This document shows, one piece after another, positions 49,949 through 59,663 of a DNA stretch of 64,000 nt (within the stretch, counting starts at the first letter, position 1; the number at the start of each line of letters is the position of its first letter). The stretch lies in the NCBI RefSeq assembly GCF_001570485.1, contig NZ_BCTA01000036.1, forward strand, positions 620,001-684,000, written 5' to 3'. The position numbers and the translations under genes are program-made. The notes under the pieces are model-generated. The model did not search any database and had not been told where the DNA came from. It saw nothing but the letters and a program-made list of their open reading frames with translations. The stretch is from Mycolicibacterium novocastrense. GTDB lineage: Bacteria; Actinomycetota; Actinomycetes; Mycobacteriales; Mycobacteriaceae.

Positions 49949-51535
49949 TCACGACAGATCAACCACTTCCAGCATCTTCGCCCCGACTTCTTCGGCGATG
50001 GTGGACCGGACATCGGCGGGAACGTCGCGGTCGATACGCAGCAGGATGGTCGCGCCGGGACCTTCGGCGTCCTCGCTCAACTGGGCGGCGTGGATATTGA
50101 TGCCCGCCGACCCGAGGACGGTGCCGATCTTGCCGAGCGTGCCCGGCTGGTCGACGTAGTTGACGATCAGGTAGATGCCCTCTGCACGCAGGTCGAAATT
50201 GCGCCCGTTGATCTGGACGATCTTTTCCACCAGGTCGGTGCCGGTCAGCGTGCCCGCGACATTTGCGGTGGAACCGTCGGCGTAGACGGCCCGCACGTCC
50301 ACCACGCTGCGGTGGTTGGGACTCTCGCTCGCGGTGCTGATCTCGGCCTGCACGCCGCGCTCGGCGGCCAGCGCGGGCGCGTTGACGAATGTGACGGGAT
50401 CTTCGATGATCGCCGAGAACAGTCCGCGCAACGCCGAAAGCCGAAGCACCTCAACGTCTTCGGCGGCGAGCTCACCCTTGACCTGTATCGCCAGCGACAC
50501 CGGCAGCTCGTCGCACAACGCTCCGACCAGCAGGCCGAGCTTGCGGACGAGATCGAGCCACGGTGCGACTTCCTCACCGACCACTCCCCCGCCGACGTTG
50601 ACCGCGTCGGGAACGAACTCCCCGGCCAGCGCGAGCTTCACGCTGGCCGCGACATCGGTGCCCGCCCGGTCCTGCGCCTCGGCGGTGGACGCGCCGAGAT
50701 GCGGGGTCACCACGACCTGCGGCAGCTCGAACAGGGGGCTCTCGGTCGTGGGCTCGGTGGCGAACACGTCGATGCCGGCCGCGCGCACATGACCGGAGCG
50801 CACCGCTTCGGCCAGTGCGTCCTCGTCGATCAGGCCGCCGCGCGCGGCGTTGACGATGATCACGCCGGGCTTGGTCTTGGCCAGCGCCTCCTTGCCGATC
50901 AGTCCCGCGGTCTCCGGCGTCTTCGGCAGGTGCACCGAGATGAAGTCCGCGCGCTCCAACAACTCGTCGAGGCTCAGCAGCTCGATGCCGAGCTGTGCAG
51001 CGCGGGCCGCCGACACGTACGGGTCGTACGCGACGACATGGGTGCCGAACGCGGCCAGCCGCTGAGCCACCAACTGACCGATGCGGCCCAGACCGACCAC
51101 GCCGACGGTCTTGCCGTAGATCTCGGTGCCCGAGAACGACGAGCGCTTCCAGGTGTGCGCGCGCAGCGACGCATCGGCGGCCGGGATCTCGCGCGCCGCG
51201 GACAGCAGCAGGGCCAGGGCGTGCTCGGCCGCGCTGTGAATATTCGAGGTCGGCGCGTTGACGACCAGCACACCGCGGGCGGTGGCGGCGTCCACGTCGA
51301 CGTTGTCGAGCCCCACTCCGGCACGGGCGACGATCTTGAGCTTGGGCGCGGCGGCGAGTACCTCGGCGTCGACGGTCGTCGCGGAGCGCACCAGCAGCGC
51401 GTCAGCTTCGGCGACCGCCGCCAGCAGCTTGGGCCGGTCGGGACCGTCGACCCAGCGGACCTCCACCTGGTCACCGAGGGCGGCGACCGTCGATTCGGCC
51501 AATTTGTCGGCGATCAATACAACGGGCAGACTCAC
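49949..51535 (-). CDS. serA: D-3-phosphoglycerate dehydrogenase
   Basis: A 528-residue first enzyme of serine synthesis. The NAD-binding site is [20 protein letters not shown]; catalytic Arg, Glu and His lie in [10 protein letters not shown] and the region TPHLGAST. After about residue 320 there is the intervening (ASB) domain and then a C-terminal ACT domain that mediates serine feedback, the long form typical of mycobacteria. The ATG 51535 is normal. Confidence 0.97.
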   Translation of the reverse strand: MSLPVVLIADKLAESTVAALGDQVEVRWVDGPDRPKLLAAVAEADALLVRSATTVDAEVLAAAPKLKIVARAGVGLDNVDVDAATARGVLVVNAPTSNIHSAAEHALALLLSAAREIPAADASLRAHTWKRSSFSGTEIYGKTVGVVGLGRIGQLVAQRLAAFGTHVVAYDPYVSAARAAQLGIELLSLDELLERADFISVHLPKTPETAGLIGKEALAKTKPGVIIVNAARGGLIDEDALAEAVRSGHVRAAGIDVFATEPTTESPLFELPQVVVTPHLGASTAEAQDRAGTDVAASVKLALAGEFVPDAVNVGGGVVGEEVAPWLDLVRKLGLLVGALCDELPVSLAIQVKGELAAEDVEVLRLSALRGLFSAIIEDPVTFVNAPALAAERGVQAEISTASESPNHRSVVDVRAVYADGSTANVAGTLTGTDLVEKIVQINGRNFDLRAEGIYLIVNYVDQPGTLGKIGTVLGSAGINIHAAQLSEDAEGPGATILLRIDRDVPADVRSTIAEEVGAKMLEVVDLS

Positions 51536-51572
51536 GCGGTCAGCCTAATGGGCTTGAATGTTCGGGTGGTGG

Positions 51573-51617
51573 GTGGGAGAACCGCAAGCGTGGTGAGTGG
51601 GAGAACCGCAAGCGTGG
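51573..51617 (+). repeat. 24-bp in-frame tandem duplication of a ribosome-binding-site/start module
   Basis: A 21-bp perfect copy (51573-51593 and 51597-51617) repeats with a 24-bp period. Each copy holds GTGGGAG followed 10 bases later by a GTG codon in the same frame (GTG 51590 and 51614), so either could start the downstream oxidoreductase. Confidence 0.85.
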
Positions 51618-53044
51618 ATGTCACCGTCGTCGGCAGTGGACCCAACGGTTTGGCGGCGGCCGTCATCTGCGCCAGGGCCGGGTTGTCGGTGCAGGTGCTC
51701 GAGGCGCAGCCGACCCTCGGAGGCGGCGCGCGCACACTTGCCGACCCGGAGTTTCCCGGCGTTTCCCACGACATCTGTTCGGCCGTGCACCCGCTCGCGC
51801 TGGCGTCGCCGTTCCTGGCCGACTTCGACCTGCCCGCCCGTGGCGTGGACTTGCAGGTGCCCGAGGTCTCATACGCCAATCCACTTCCCGGAGCACCCGC
51901 CGCGATCGGCTACCACGACCTCGACCGGACGGTCGCGGAGCTCGAGCACGGGCACTCGTGGCGCAGGTTCTTCGGGCCCATGGTCGAACGCGACGGCGCC
52001 GTTCTCGACCTGCTGCTCGGCGACAAACGCTCGGTGCCGAACAACCCGATCGCCGCTGTCCAGGTGGCCAGCCGGCTGCTCGAACAGGGCACACCCGCGT
52101 GGAGTGCGCTCAAGGGTGTCGATGCGCGCGCATTGTTCAGCGGCGTTGCCGCACATGTGATCTCGCCTATGCCGTCGTTGGTGTCGGCGGGTGGCGGCCT
52201 CATGTTGGCCACGCTCGCGCACACCGTCGGCTGGCCCATCCCCGTCGGGGGTAGTCAGGCCATCGTCGATGCGCTGATCTCCGATCTGCGCGCTCACGGC
52301 GGCGTGATCACGGCCGGTCACGAGGTCACCGAACCACCCGAGGGTGTTGCACTTTTCGACACGGCACCCACCGCACTGGCTCGCATCTACGGCGACAAGC
52401 TGCCCCGCCGTTACGCAAAAGCGTTGCAGCGGTATCGATTCGGCCCCGGCGTCGCCAAGGTCGACTTCGTGCTCTCCGAGGATGTGCCGTTCACCGACGA
52501 GCGTCTACGGCGGGCCCCCACGCTGCACATGGGCGGCACCCGTGAACAGATGGCCCACGCCGAACGCGAGATCGTCGCAGGGCGGCACCCGGAGTGGCCG
52601 ATGGTGCTCGCCGCGCAGCCGCACCTGGAGGATCCGAGTCGCGTCGACGCCGCGGGCCGTCGACCGCTGTGGACCTACGCGCACGTCCCGAACGGGTCGA
52701 CCGTCGACCAGGCCGGGCGGGTCACCGACATCTTCGAGCGCTTCGCGCCGGGCTTCCGCGACATCGTGGTGGCCGTCCGATCCGTTCCCGCCGCGCGCCT
52801 GGCAGAACACAACGCCAACCTGGTCGGCGGCGACATCGGCGTTGGCGGCAACACCCTCATGCATGCGCTGACGGGGCCGACTCCTCGCTTCAATCCATGG
52901 ACCACACCCATCCCCAAGGCGTATCTGTGCTCGTCGGCCACGCCACCCGGCGGCGGAGTGCACGGCATGGCCGGTTATTTCGCCGCACGCACCGTGTTGC
53001 GACGCGAGTTCGGCATCAAGACGATGCCCGCATTGTCTCCCTGA
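51614..53044 (+). CDS. FAD-dependent oxidoreductase of the phytoene-desaturase/amine-oxidase type
   Basis: A protein of about 476 residues with the FAD-binding loop VTVVGSGPNGLAAAVICARAG and the second motif LGGGARTL. The C-terminal FAD contact is GGGVHGMAGYFAA. It resembles Rv2997 in length and position, and is related to carotenoid desaturases, but the true substrate is unknown. GTG 51614 was chosen (residue VDVTVVGSG); GTG 51590 or ATG 51548 would add 8-22 residues through the repeated leader. It ends 118 bp before crtE and may or may not belong to the carotenoid pathway. Confidence 0.85.
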   Translation: MDVTVVGSGPNGLAAAVICARAGLSVQVLEAQPTLGGGARTLADPEFPGVSHDICSAVHPLALASPFLADFDLPARGVDLQVPEVSYANPLPGAPAAIGYHDLDRTVAELEHGHSWRRFFGPMVERDGAVLDLLLGDKRSVPNNPIAAVQVASRLLEQGTPAWSALKGVDARALFSGVAAHVISPMPSLVSAGGGLMLATLAHTVGWPIPVGGSQAIVDALISDLRAHGGVITAGHEVTEPPEGVALFDTAPTALARIYGDKLPRRYAKALQRYRFGPGVAKVDFVLSEDVPFTDERLRRAPTLHMGGTREQMAHAEREIVAGRHPEWPMVLAAQPHLEDPSRVDAAGRRPLWTYAHVPNGSTVDQAGRVTDIFERFAPGFRDIVVAVRSVPAARLAEHNANLVGGDIGVGGNTLMHALTGPTPRFNPWTTPIPKAYLCSSATPPGGGVHGMAGYFAARTVLRREFGIKTMPALSP

Positions 53045-53064
53045 GCCGAAGGCGGCTTACGTAT

Positions 53065-53082
53065 CGATGCAAATTCGATGCA
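53065..53082 (+). promoter_or_regulatory. Direct-repeat operator candidate upstream of crtE
   Basis: CGATGCA (53065-53071) and CGATGCA (53076-53082) form a perfect direct repeat with an 11-bp period. An inverted copy, TGCATCG, lies at 53134-53140. The same pattern occurs before idi and the MerR gene. CarH-type regulators bind head-to-tail 11-bp repeats, so this is the likely control site of the crt operon. Confidence 0.65.
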
Positions 53083-53162
53083 TAGGTGCGGTGAGAAGGG
53101 GTACCCCGATTGAGTTCGGCCGATTCGGGTACTTGCATCGCATCGAGTGAAGGGGACGCTGC

Positions 53163-54302
53163 TTGCGCGGTATCAACGGAAACACGCAGACCCCGCTCCT
53201 GTCGGTGTCAGACCTCGCCGCTCCGCCAAGAGGGCTGATGACCAGAGCCTTCCCCGAATGGCGCGACGCCATACGCGATGAGGTGCTTCGGTCACTCAAC
53301 GAATTCGTCAAAACGCGCTGCGCCGATGATCTCAAGGCGGCCGGCGTCGATATCGCCGCTGACGTCCTGCAGGATTTCGTCGACGGTGGAAAGTGCGTCC
53401 GCTCGACGTTCGCCTACCTGGGCTGGTTGTCCAACGCCGACGACGATCCCGGTGCGCTGCGGGCCGCGGCGAGCTTCGAATTACTGCACGCGTTCGCCCT
53501 GTTGCAGGACGACGTGATGGACGGCTCCGCACTGCGGCGCGGGCGCCCGTCGGCTCACGTCAGATTCGCGCAGTGGCACCGCGAGCGGGCAATGTCGGGC
53601 TCGCCCGAGCGTTTCGGCGAGGCCGCGGCCGTCCTGCTCGGTGATCTGTGCCTGGTGTGGGGCCAACAGATGCTGCGGGAAAGCGGCGTCGACGAGGCTG
53701 CCCTGGCGCGCGGCTGGCAGAGATACGACGCGATGCGCACCGAACTCGCCGTCGGCCAGTTCGCCGACCTGGTCAACGACGCCGCCGAATTCCCGGAATG
53801 GGAACGGGTTCTCGACGTGCTGCGGCGTAAGTCCGGCAACTACACCGTGCGCAGACCGCTCGAGATCGGCGCCGACATGGCCGGATGCCCGCCCGGGGTT
53901 TTGATGTTGCTCGGCGAGTACGGCGAAGCGGTCGGCGAGGCGTTCCAACTGCGCGACGACGTCCTCGGCATCTTCGGCTCTCCTGAGATCACCGGTAAGC
54001 CGGCGGGCAGCGACCTCTTCGAACACAAAGCGACCAGCGTCGTGGTGGCCGCCTACCGCCTCGCCGACGCGACTTGTCGCCGCGACCTCACCCGTCTGAT
54101 GAGCGCCTCCGATCTCGACGACGAAGACATCCGCCGGTGGCGCGAACTGATCGTCGCGACCGGCGCACTGGAATGGGTTGAACAGCTGATCGATTCGCGG
54201 CTCACCCGCGCACTCGAGCTGATCGACACCCGGCAACTGAATCCGTTGATCCGCACCGCACTTGCCGACATGGCCGTCGCCTGCACCGAACGGGCCGCAT
54301 GA
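53163..54302 (+). CDS. crtE: Geranylgeranyl diphosphate synthase (CrtE-type polyprenyl synthase)
   Basis: A 379-residue trans-prenyltransferase that should make GGPP, the C20 precursor of phytoene. The first Asp-rich motif is DDVMD at 116-120; the second is DDVLG at 265-269, where the usual last Asp is Gly. GGKCVR at 75-80 replaces the common GGKRLR. TTG 53163 has GAAGGGGAC just upstream; GTG 53205 and ATG 53238 are alternatives. It is the first gene of the eight-gene crt operon and overlaps crtI by 4 bp. Confidence 0.9.
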   Translation: MRGINGNTQTPLLSVSDLAAPPRGLMTRAFPEWRDAIRDEVLRSLNEFVKTRCADDLKAAGVDIAADVLQDFVDGGKCVRSTFAYLGWLSNADDDPGALRAAASFELLHAFALLQDDVMDGSALRRGRPSAHVRFAQWHRERAMSGSPERFGEAAAVLLGDLCLVWGQQMLRESGVDEAALARGWQRYDAMRTELAVGQFADLVNDAAEFPEWERVLDVLRRKSGNYTVRRPLEIGADMAGCPPGVLMLLGEYGEAVGEAFQLRDDVLGIFGSPEITGKPAGSDLFEHKATSVVVAAYRLADATCRRDLTRLMSASDLDDEDIRRWRELIVATGALEWVEQLIDSRLTRALELIDTRQLNPLIRTALADMAVACTERAA

Positions 54303-55810
54303 TGCGCACCGTCGCGGGCCGCACCGACCACGTCGTCGTGGTCGGCGCAGGGTTGTCCGGGCTGTCGGCGGCGCTACAGCTCGCCGGGCGAGGTCGACGC
54401 GTGACGGTCCTCGAACGCGGACATCACCCGGGAGGGCGCGTCGGCCGCGCCGATATCAACGGGTACCGCCTCGACACCGGCCCGACCGTGCTGACGATGC
54501 CCGACATCATCGACGACGCATTCGCCGCCGTCGGCGAGACCGCCGCGGACCGACTGGAGCTGATGAACGTCGACCCCGCCTACCGTGCCTCGTTCACCGA
54601 CGGCAGCTCACTTCACGTCCGCGCCGAAGCGGGCGCGATGGCCGCCGAGATCGAGGGCTTCGCCGGTCCCGACCAAGCGGAGGGTTATCTGCGCCTTCGC
54701 GATTGGCTGACCAAGCTGTACCGCGTCGAGTTCGACGGGTTCATCGCCGCGAACTTCGACTCACCGCTGTCGCTTCTGACACCGCAGCTCGCCCGGCTGA
54801 CCGCCATCGGCGGCTTCCGGCGGTGGGACAGGATGGTGCGCCGATTCATCAGCGATGAGCGACTGCAGCGGGTGTTCACCTTTCAGGCGTTGTACGCAGG
54901 TGTGCCGCCGCACCGGGCGTTGGCGGTGTATGCGGTGATCGCCTACATGGACACGATCTCCGGCGTGTACTTCCCCCGCGGTGGTGTGCGCGTGTTGCCC
55001 GATGCACTGGCCGCGGCCGCCTCCGACGCCGGTGTCGAATTCCGTTACGGCTCTGCGGTTTCGGCGTTGGAGCGCACCGGCGACCGGGTGGTCGCAGTGC
55101 ACACCGAGGGCGGTGAGCGGGTCACCGCCGACGCGGTGGTGCTGACCACCGAACTGCCCGACACCTACCGGTTGCTCGGTCGCACGCCGCGACGTGCGCT
55201 GCCGCTGCGGCCCGCCCCGTCGGCGGTGGTGGCCCACGTCGGCTGCCGCGCAGTGGGTCCGGACGTCGGACACCACACCATCGTTTTCGGCGACGAGTGG
55301 GAGAAGACGTTCACCGACATCATTGACGACGGACGCGTGATGTCGAACCCGTCGCTGCTGGTGACGCGACCCACCGCCGGGGACCCGTCGCTGGCACCCA
55401 CGGGCCGGGATCTGCTCTACGTCCTGGCTCCCGCCCCCAACCTCGCAGTCGGCCATATCGATTGGGCGTCGGCGCGCGAGGACTACGTGCGGCACATGAT
55501 GGACGTGGTGAGCTCGCGGCTCCCGCAGGTGGGGCTCGACCCCGAGGTGCTGCACGTGGTGGATCCCGCGGACTGGGCACGCCAGGGGATGGCCGCGGGA
55601 ACCCCGTTCGCGTTGGCCCACACGTTCGGCCAGACCGGCCCGTTCCGTCCCGCCAACACCGTTCGCGGCGTCGCCAACGTGGTGTTGGCGGGTTCGTCGA
55701 CCGTTCCGGGAGTCGGCGTGCCGACCGCGCTGCTGTCCGGGCGGCTGGCGGCCGACCGAATCACCGGCCTGCCAGTCCGGCGGGCCCGAAGCCAGGTGGT
55801 GCAAGCATGA
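54299..55810 (+). CDS. crtI: Phytoene desaturase
   Basis: A 503-residue FAD-dependent desaturase expected to convert phytoene to lycopene in four steps. The FAD loop VVVVGAGLSGLSAALQLAGRG is followed by HPGGRVGRADINGYRLDTGP; the C-terminal signature is AGSSTVPGVGVPTALLSGRL. The start overlaps the crtE stop (ATGATGA region) and its stop overlaps crtB as ATGA. Confidence 0.93.
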   Translation: MMRTVAGRTDHVVVVGAGLSGLSAALQLAGRGRRVTVLERGHHPGGRVGRADINGYRLDTGPTVLTMPDIIDDAFAAVGETAADRLELMNVDPAYRASFTDGSSLHVRAEAGAMAAEIEGFAGPDQAEGYLRLRDWLTKLYRVEFDGFIAANFDSPLSLLTPQLARLTAIGGFRRWDRMVRRFISDERLQRVFTFQALYAGVPPHRALAVYAVIAYMDTISGVYFPRGGVRVLPDALAAAASDAGVEFRYGSAVSALERTGDRVVAVHTEGGERVTADAVVLTTELPDTYRLLGRTPRRALPLRPAPSAVVAHVGCRAVGPDVGHHTIVFGDEWEKTFTDIIDDGRVMSNPSLLVTRPTAGDPSLAPTGRDLLYVLAPAPNLAVGHIDWASAREDYVRHMMDVVSSRLPQVGLDPEVLHVVDPADWARQGMAAGTPFALAHTFGQTGPFRPANTVRGVANVVLAGSSTVPGVGVPTALLSGRLAADRITGLPVRRARSQVVQA

Positions 55811-56754
55811 TCGGTTCCGAACTCGACGCCGCGGGCGTACACGACCCGGCACTGCGCGAGGCCTATCGCCGTTGTCGCACGATCAACGCCGAACACGGCC
55901 GCACCTTCTTCTTGGCCACCCGGCTGCTCGCACCCGAACAGCGCCCCGCCGTGCACGCGCTGTACGGGTTCGCCCGCCGCGCCGACGACATCCTCGACGA
56001 CTTCGATCCCGTCATCAGCATGGACGAACGCGCCGATCAGTTGCAGCGGCTGGCCACACAGCTGTTCAACCGGCTCGCGCAGGGCAGCACCGACGACGGT
56101 GATCCTTGTCTGGCCGCCGTGGTGCACTGCGCCCGTCGGTACGGCATCCCGTGGGAACTGTTCGACGACTTCCTCGGCTCCATGCGCATGGACCTGACCG
56201 TCACCGACTACCCCGACCGCGCCGCCCTCGATCGCTACATGTACGGCTCGGCGGAGGTCATCGGTCTACAACTGCTCCCCGTACTGGGCACCGTCGGCCC
56301 GCTCGAAGAGGCCGCGCCGTATGCGGCAGCACTCGGAAAAGCGTTCCAGCTCACGAATTTCCTGCGCGACATCGACGAAGACCTCGAGCGCGGCCGGGTC
56401 TATCTGCCCGCCGACGAACTCGCCGCCCACGGGGTCGACCGGGATGTGCTGACCTGGTGCCACGAGAACCGGCGCACCGACGCGAAGGTGCGCCGGGCGC
56501 TGGTCGAACAGCACGCCATCAACCGGCGCGTGTACGACTTCGCGCGGCGCGGCATCGCCCACCTGAGCCCGCGGTCGCGCCCCTGCGTGTCGGTCGCCCT
56601 CACCCTGTACTCCGAAATCCTGGACCGTATCGAGCAAATCGACTTCGCCGTGTTCAGCCAGCGCGCCACCGTCGGCACAACTCGCCGCATCCGCGTCGGG
56701 TGCGCCGGACTACTCAAGGCGTGGAGGGCACGGCGACAGGTACCGAAGGCGTGA
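55807..56754 (+). CDS. crtB: Phytoene synthase
   Basis: A 315-residue squalene/phytoene synthase joining two GGPP molecules. The two Asp-rich sites are RADDILDD (60-65) and RDIDED (187-192), the latter followed by LERGRVYLP, the family signature. The start ATG 55807 overlaps crtI; its stop overlaps crtYc. Confidence 0.95.
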   Translation: MIGSELDAAGVHDPALREAYRRCRTINAEHGRTFFLATRLLAPEQRPAVHALYGFARRADDILDDFDPVISMDERADQLQRLATQLFNRLAQGSTDDGDPCLAAVVHCARRYGIPWELFDDFLGSMRMDLTVTDYPDRAALDRYMYGSAEVIGLQLLPVLGTVGPLEEAAPYAAALGKAFQLTNFLRDIDEDLERGRVYLPADELAAHGVDRDVLTWCHENRRTDAKVRRALVEQHAINRRVYDFARRGIAHLSPRSRPCVSVALTLYSEILDRIEQIDFAVFSQRATVGTTRRIRVGCAGLLKAWRARRQVPKA

Positions 56755-57101
56755 CGATGGACAACTGGCACTACCTGTTGGTTCTGGCCGCCTGCCTGCT
56801 GATCACCGCGCCGTTGGAGATCTTCGGCGACGGCGTGTACCGGCAGGCGCGCCGCGCCGCGGCCGCGATCATCCCCGTGGCAGCCGTATTCGTGCTCTGG
56901 GACGTGATCGCCATCTTCGCCGACGTGTGGACGTACAACTCGAAGTACGTCACCGGAATCGAGATCCCCGGCGTCATGCCGATCGAGGAACTGCTGTTCT
57001 TCATCGTGATCCCACTGTGCGGATTGTTGACCTACAACGCCGTCACCACGATCCTGACCTGGATGCAACGGGCGCGGGATCGTGTGGAGCAAGCCAAATG
57101 A
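56751..57101 (+). CDS. crtYc: Heterodimeric lycopene cyclase, subunit CrtYc
   Basis: A small membrane protein (116 residues from GTG 56751, 114 from ATG 56757) with about three helices. It is one half of the actinobacterial heterodimeric lycopene beta-cyclase. The conserved acidic motif PIEELLFF lies near residue 80. GTG 56751 overlaps the crtB stop as GTGA, the overlap style of this operon; ATG 56757 is the alternative. Confidence 0.92.
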   Translation: MTMDNWHYLLVLAACLLITAPLEIFGDGVYRQARRAAAAIIPVAAVFVLWDVIAIFADVWTYNSKYVTGIEIPGVMPIEELLFFIVIPLCGLLTYNAVTTILTWMQRARDRVEQAK

Positions 57102-57427
57102 CCGGACTCGGATACACGGTGCCCGCCGTGCTCGCGGTGATCGCCGTGTGCGTTCTGGAATTGGGCGCACTACGCACCGGACTGTTCCGTAAGCCCGCGT
57201 ACTGGATCTCGATGGCGATCGTCCTCGGATTCCAGATACCGGTCGACGGTTGGCTCACCAAGCTCAGCGCGCCCATCGTCATCTACGACGAACGGCACAC
57301 CAGCGGTATCCGATTCCCGTTCGACATACCGGTCGAGGACTTCCTTTTCGGCTGGGCGATGGTCACCGCGGTGTTGTTGCTGTGGGAACGCCAGCGGTTG
57401 CGCACACAGAGGAGGAACGTGTCGTGA
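57098..57427 (+). CDS. crtYd: Heterodimeric lycopene cyclase, subunit CrtYd
   Basis: A 109-residue membrane protein with about three helices, partner of CrtYc. It carries the matching motif PVEDFLFGW. Together the two form the beta-cyclase that turns lycopene into beta-carotene (or gamma-carotene if only one end is closed). ATG 57098 overlaps the crtYc stop as ATGA. Confidence 0.92.
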   Translation: MTGLGYTVPAVLAVIAVCVLELGALRTGLFRKPAYWISMAIVLGFQIPVDGWLTKLSAPIVIYDERHTSGIRFPFDIPVEDFLFGWAMVTAVLLLWERQRLRTQRRNVS

Positions 57428-58155
57428 ATGTCAATGCGGGTCGTGACGCCGGTGACCCCGTGGATGTTCCCGCCGCCTTCGACGAGGGGGCACCGGCCTA
57501 CGACACGCTGGTCGACTCCAATCCCGGATACCATGAGCACCTGCGAATTTCGGCGCAGCGGATGCGGTTGCCCGATGAGGGTCGCGGGCTGCGCCTGCTG
57601 GATGCCGGATGCGGCACCGGCGCATCGACCGCGGCGCTGCTTTCGGTGGCTCCGCACGCGGAGATCGTCGGTGTCGACGGCTCGGACGGCATGCTGGCCG
57701 AGGCGCGGACCAAACAATGGCCGCCGTCGGTGCGGTTCGTCCACAGCCGGATCGAGGACCTCGCCGCCGCAGGCGTGAGCGGACCGTTCGACGGCATCTT
57801 CGCCGCCTACCTCATCCGCAACCTCCCCGACCCCGACGCCCAACTGCGTGAGTTCCGCGCACTGCTGCGCCCGGGAGCGACGCTGGCCGTTCACGAGTAC
57901 TCGGTGCGCGACTCGCGGCTCGCGACCGCTGTGTGGAACGCCGTGTGCGCCACCATCATCATCCCCAGCGGACATCTCCGCAGCGGTGACGCCTCGCTGT
58001 ACCGGTACCTGCGGCGCAGCGTGAACCGCTTCGATGGTGCCGCCGACTTTCGTGATCGCCTGCGCCGCAGCGGCTTCACCGCCGTGCACAGCGAGACGAT
58101 GCCGGGCTGGCAGCGCAACATCGTGCACACCTTCCTCGCCGAGGCCCCGCGATGA
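57424..58155 (+). CDS. SAM-dependent methyltransferase (UbiE-like) in the crt operon
   Basis: A 243-residue class I methyltransferase with the SAM loop LLDAGCGTGAST and the acidic VGVDGSDGML. Its place between crtYd and crtU, with GTGA and ATGA overlaps at both ends, ties it to pigment synthesis. Streptomyces griseus has a methyltransferase (CrtT) in its isorenieratene cluster; whether this protein is orthologous is not shown. Ring methylation of aromatic carotenoids is attributed to CrtU, so this enzyme may act on a different group, for example a hydroxyl made by the Rieske enzyme. Confidence 0.85.
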   Translation: MNVNAGRDAGDPVDVPAAFDEGAPAYDTLVDSNPGYHEHLRISAQRMRLPDEGRGLRLLDAGCGTGASTAALLSVAPHAEIVGVDGSDGMLAEARTKQWPPSVRFVHSRIEDLAAAGVSGPFDGIFAAYLIRNLPDPDAQLREFRALLRPGATLAVHEYSVRDSRLATAVWNAVCATIIIPSGHLRSGDASLYRYLRRSVNRFDGAADFRDRLRRSGFTAVHSETMPGWQRNIVHTFLAEAPR

Positions 58156-59663
58156 CCGATCCGCACCGCATCACGCACTCCGCACCGCCGCCCGACCAGG
58201 GAGTGCCGTTCGACAAACCGCACGTGGTCGTGGTCGGCGGGGGGATCGCGGGCTTGGCCGCGGCCACCGGTCTGGCCGAACGTGGTGTGAGCGTCGACAT
58301 CCTCGAGCGCGAGACGTATCTCGGCGGTCGCGTCGGAGGATGGACCGATTCGCTCGACGACGGCTCCCCCGTCGCGATGAACCGCGGTTTTCACGCCTTC
58401 TTCCGGCAGTACTACAACCTGCGAAACCTGTTGCGGCGCATCGATCCGGCGTTGGGCATGCTCACCGCGGTCTCCGACTACCCCCTGGTCGACGCGCACG
58501 GCCGACGCGACACGTTCCGCGGTCTGCCGCAAACGCCACCGTGGAACGCGGTGGCCTTCGCGCTGCGCAGCCCCACGTTCCGGTTTCGTGACCTGATGCG
58601 GCTCAACGCACGCGCCGCGGCGCCCCTGGCCGCGGTGTCGGTCCCCGAGATCTATGACCGTCTCGACCACGTCGACGCCGATACCTTCCTGCGTGACATC
58701 AACTTTCCCGAACCCGCTCGCCACCTGGCCTTCGAGGTCTTCTCGAGGAGCTTCTTCGCCGAACCGACCAACCTCTCGGCCGCCGAACTGGCGACGATGT
58801 TCCACATCTACTTCCTGGGCTCCAGCGAGGGCCTGGTCTTCGACGTGGCGGTTTCGAACTTCGATACGGCGCTGTGGGATCCGCTGCGCGCCTATCTGCA
58901 ATCGCTGGGAGTCGGTGTACACACCGGCGTCGCGGTGACCGAGATACGCGCCGGTGACCGCTTCGCGGTGCACTCCGACGGTGGCGATCGCATCGAGGCC
59001 GACGGGGTGGTGCTCGCCACCGATGTCTCGGGCCTGCAGCACATCGTCGGCAATTCGGCGTCGCTCGGCGATGACGAATGGCGGTCCCGGATCGCCGCGA
59101 TGGGTACGGCCGCGCCGTTCGTCGTGCAGCGACTGTGGTTGGACCGGCCCGTCGATCCAGACCGTGCGGCCTTTCTCGGGACGGGCGGTCGACCGCCGCT
59201 GGACAATGTGAGTGTGCTGGACAGATACGAACGGGAGGCGGCGACGTGGTCGCGCCGAACCGGCGGCTCGGTGGTGGAGCTGCACTCGTATGCGGTCACC
59301 GGCAGTACGGACGATGTGCTCGAGCGGTTGCCGGTGCGGATGCGCGAGCTGTATCCAGAAACGGTCGGCGCCAAGGTCGTCGGTGAACGGGTGCTGTGCC
59401 GGCAGGACTGCCCGCGCTTCGCCCCCGGTGACTTCGCGCACCGCCCCACGGTCTCTACCCCGCAGGCCGGCCTGGTACTGGCCGGTGACGGTATCCGCAT
59501 CGACCTGCCGGTCGCGCTGATGGAGCGGGCCGCCACCACCGGCTGGTCGGCGGCCAACCTGCTGCTGAAGCGCTTCGGCCTCACCGGTCACGACCTCCAG
59601 ACGGTACCCACCCAGGGTCGCTTCGCGCCCCTGCGTCGGCTGGCCGAAAGGCAGTACGCATGA
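58152..59663 (+). CDS. crtU: Carotene desaturase/methyltransferase CrtU (isorenieratene synthase type)
   Basis: A 503-residue FAD-dependent enzyme with the loop VVVGGGIAGLAAATGLAERG and the CrtU-like RGFHAFFRQYYNLRNLLRR. CrtU aromatises and shifts a methyl on the beta-ionone rings of beta-carotene, giving beta-isorenieratene and isorenieratene. It is distinct from crtI in the same operon and should act after cyclisation. ATG 58152 and its stop overlap both neighbours. Confidence 0.85.
   Translation: MTDPHRITHSAPPPDQGVPFDKPHVVVVGGGIAGLAAATGLAERGVSVDILERETYLGGRVGGWTDSLDDGSPVAMNRGFHAFFRQYYNLRNLLRRIDPALGMLTAVSDYPLVDAHGRRDTFRGLPQTPPWNAVAFALRSPTFRFRDLMRLNARAAAPLAAVSVPEIYDRLDHVDADTFLRDINFPEPARHLAFEVFSRSFFAEPTNLSAAELATMFHIYFLGSSEGLVFDVAVSNFDTALWDPLRAYLQSLGVGVHTGVAVTEIRAGDRFAVHSDGGDRIEADGVVLATDVSGLQHIVGNSASLGDDEWRSRIAAMGTAAPFVVQRLWLDRPVDPDRAAFLGTGGRPPLDNVSVLDRYEREAATWSRRTGGSVVELHSYAVTGSTDDVLERLPVRMRELYPETVGAKVVGERVLCRQDCPRFAPGDFAHRPTVSTPQAGLVLAGDGIRIDLPVALMERAATTGWSAANLLLKRFGLTGHDLQTVPTQGRFAPLRRLAERQYA

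Noticed and set aside
50090..51547. N-terminal 480 codons of the open frame that continues into the FAD oxidoreductase
   Set aside because: They are antisense to serA and have no oxidoreductase homology; the real protein starts near 51614.
53045..53162. SigF-type promoter before crtE
   Set aside because: GGGTA-like strings are present (53127-53131), but no GGTTT-like box stands at the right distance.
57891..59591. 566-codon minus-strand frame across crtU and the methyltransferase
   Set aside because: Antisense shadow; the plus-strand genes have clear motifs and overlapping starts.
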